A DNA stretch of 6,701 bases, taken from NCBI GenBank assembly GCA_002291495.1, contig DBAE01000084.1, positions 4,286 through 10,986 of the forward strand. Direction: 5' to 3'. The stretch is from Bacteriovoracaceae bacterium UBA1018 (GTDB lineage Bacteria > Bdellovibrionota > UBA1018). This document shows, in pieces, positions 5,257-6,701 of the stretch. The notes under the pieces are model-generated. The model was not told the DNA's origin and did not search any database. It saw nothing but the letters and a program-made list of their open reading frames with translations. The stretch's first letter is position 1; each line of letters begins with the position of its first letter. The position numbers were made by a program, and so were the translations under genes.

Positions 5257-6701
5257 AATGAGGGAGAACCTACCCGAAGCTTGCCGAGCGGCACAAGCCC
5301 TCCGCTTAAAGAAAGCTCATCGGGGCTTAGTCCCGTGACTTTTTTTCGTAGGACCAGGGCATTGTGCCAAAACCACAGTGGAAAATAAGGAAGATCTTCA
5401 AGCATAAGCTCCTGGGCCTCCTGAAGAAGTCGAACTCGAGTGTTCAGGTCGCTTTGCAGCATGGCGTGAGTGAGCAATGAGTCCATTTTGGGACTCGAGT
5501 AATTAGCTCGATTGTCAGGTTGGCTGGATTGCAAGGTACGAAACAGAATGGAAGCATCGGCAACACCTACCCATCTCGATGAGGCAAGTTGATAAGCACC
5601 TTTTCTCACCGAAGCGAGGTGCACGGCAGGTTCAACAACTTCGAGGGTGAGTTCTATCCCGACATCCCGAAGCATCTGCTGAAAAATCAGCGCCATCTCA
5701 AAGCCTTCTCGAACCGGGGTGGTTTTGTATTTGAGTTTTAGGCGGATGCCATCGGGTCCCTTAAGGTAGCCGGCCTCTTCTAAGAGCTTTTCCGACAAAG
5801 TAGGGTCAAATGAAAAATCTCCGTTCCATGCTTCTGATAACCGAGGAGACAAAAAGCTATTTGCAATGGAACCGAAACCAAACATCTTATTTTTTATAAA
5901 ATGAGTACGGTTGATAGCGTGAGCGATGGCCAGGCGAACTTTCTTTTTCGCTAAGTGAGGGTCTTTCAAATTAAACGTCAGGTAACTTACGGTTACGCCT
6001 TCTCGTTCAATCATCTTAAATTGATCGCCGTGCTTATGTATGAGCCACCGTGTTTTAGACAAAGAGATATTGTTCTGTACGGCGTGTGCTTCACCTTTGA
6101 GAAAACGTAAAATTCGACTGCTTTCTTCTCGGACAAAAATAAAATGAAGTGGAGATAGTCCAGCCTGATTTGGAAGAAGAGTGAGTGTTTGCCCAGGATT
6201 TAAGCCTGGAGTCTCAGGTCTATAGGTTCCTGTTCCATGGATCGTTTCATTCAGTCCGGGCTCGCGACAAGGTGTAATATGGCCTTTCATGTCTCGAGTG
6301 AAAAAAAGGCGTAAGAGTGAAACATTTTTAGGAAGATAGGGATCCGGTCGATCAAGATGGAAAATGATCTCATTTCTAGATTTTTTTAGTTCAGTCGACT
6401 TCCACGATGGAAAGCCATTGAGTAGTGGTGAAGTAGGTTTACCAGTTCGGTAATTTTCGAGGCATTCAAACAATGGTTGTAGGTCAGATTTAACTCTAAA
6501 GACCCATTGTTTACTTTCACGATCGCTCTTCCAGTTCTCGGCTAGGTCGCCTCGAGTTTCGAGGTTGTGATCTACTTGAGTAAGGGCTCGATAGATCAAT
6601 GCATTAATACGTTGTCCAGAGGCATCCAGAGTAGATCTCGGATTGAGTGTTAAGGGCGGAGCATCCATTAGAAGTTTGACGGTCGCTGGCGGTAAGTTGG
6701 G
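5253..6701 (-). CDS. ABC transporter family-5 solute-binding protein (peptide/nickel type), 5' partial
   Basis: This is a family-5 extracytoplasmic binding protein (DppA/OppA-like, SBP_bac_5), which captures peptides or similar ligands for an ABC importer. No permease or ATPase gene is in view. The frame stays open to the window edge: the 11 codons before the Met at 6668 read in frame (ending TVKLL) and form the first beta strand together with MDAPPLTLNPR. That Met is therefore internal, and the true start with its signal peptide lies beyond 6701. Numbered from it, the visible motifs are GTGTYRP (145-151), SYLTFNL (228-234), RLAIAHAINR (245-254), EKLLEEAGY (293-301), MLRDVGIEL (332-340), and ANYSSPKMDSLL (388-399) near the C-terminus. 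The protein ends with a typical LPYFPLWF region. Its TGA overlaps the rsmE ATG. Ligand specificity cannot be told. Confidence 0.88.
   Translation of the reverse strand, partial: PNLPPATVKLLMDAPPLTLNPRSTLDASGQRINALIYRALTQVDHNLETRGDLAENWKSDRESKQWVFRVKSDLQPLFECLENYRTGKPTSPLLNGFPSWKSTELKKSRNEIIFHLDRPDPYLPKNVSLLRLFFTRDMKGHITPCREPGLNETIHGTGTYRPETPGLNPGQTLTLLPNQAGLSPLHFIFVREESSRILRFLKGEAHAVQNNISLSKTRWLIHKHGDQFKMIEREGVTVSYLTFNLKDPHLAKKKVRLAIAHAINRTHFIKNKMFGFGSIANSFLSPRLSEAWNGDFSFDPTLSEKLLEEAGYLKGPDGIRLKLKYKTTPVREGFEMALIFQQMLRDVGIELTLEVVEPAVHLASVRKGAYQLASSRWVGVADASILFRTLQSSQPDNRANYSSPKMDSLLTHAMLQSDLNTRVRLLQEAQELMLEDLPYFPLWFWHNALVLRKKVTGLSPDELSLSGGLVPLGKLRVGSPSL

Overview
The window looks like chromosome from a Gram-negative bacterium of moderate GC content. 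The evidence is a lipobox-bearing secreted protein, a heptose nucleotidyltransferase for lipopolysaccharide (LPS) precursors, and a periplasmic-type peptide-binding protein. The gene styles recall Bdellovibrionota or another former deltaproteobacterial group. That placement is an impression and was not tested by any search.

Left part (1-1062, all minus strand). A small, highly charged coiled-coil protein of unknown function (66-488) lies downstream of a Spy/CpxP-like LTxxQ lipoprotein (610-1062). The 121-bp gap between them holds two perfect inverted repeats. One of them is followed on the minus strand by a T-rich tail and may be a terminator.

Centre (1063-3171). A 134-bp divergent intergenic region separates the CpxP-like gene from a plus-strand two-component operon. 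The operon encodes an OmpR/CpxR-type response regulator (1197-1880) and a CpxA-like sensor histidine kinase (1873-3171) that overlaps it by 8 bp. The divergent region carries an exact direct repeat, GTAACA-N4-GTAACA. Its spacing is that of a CpxR-type operator (E. coli consensus GTAAA-N5-GTAAA). The layout of a CpxP-like gene divergent from a CpxRA-like operon around a CpxR-like box mirrors the enterobacterial envelope-stress system. The likely circuit is that the kinase senses envelope damage, phosphorylates the regulator, and the regulator drives both its own operon and the periplasmic lipoprotein.

Right part (3168-6701, all minus strand). This is a tightly packed operon. In transcription order it has a family-5 solute-binding protein (5' end outside the window), rsmE (16S rRNA m3U1498 methyltransferase, ATGA overlap), an RDD-family membrane protein with a long disordered N-terminus (12-bp gap), and rfaE2/hldC (1-bp gap if the preferred start is right). 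The last gene is convergent with the kinase gene, and their stop codons share the four bases at 3168-3171. No terminator is visible between them.

No tRNA, rRNA, mobile element, CRISPR array or long repeat was found. No gene-free stretch exceeds 300 bp. The most noteworthy feature is the Cpx-like module with its candidate operator. I found nothing that amounts to a clearly new system.
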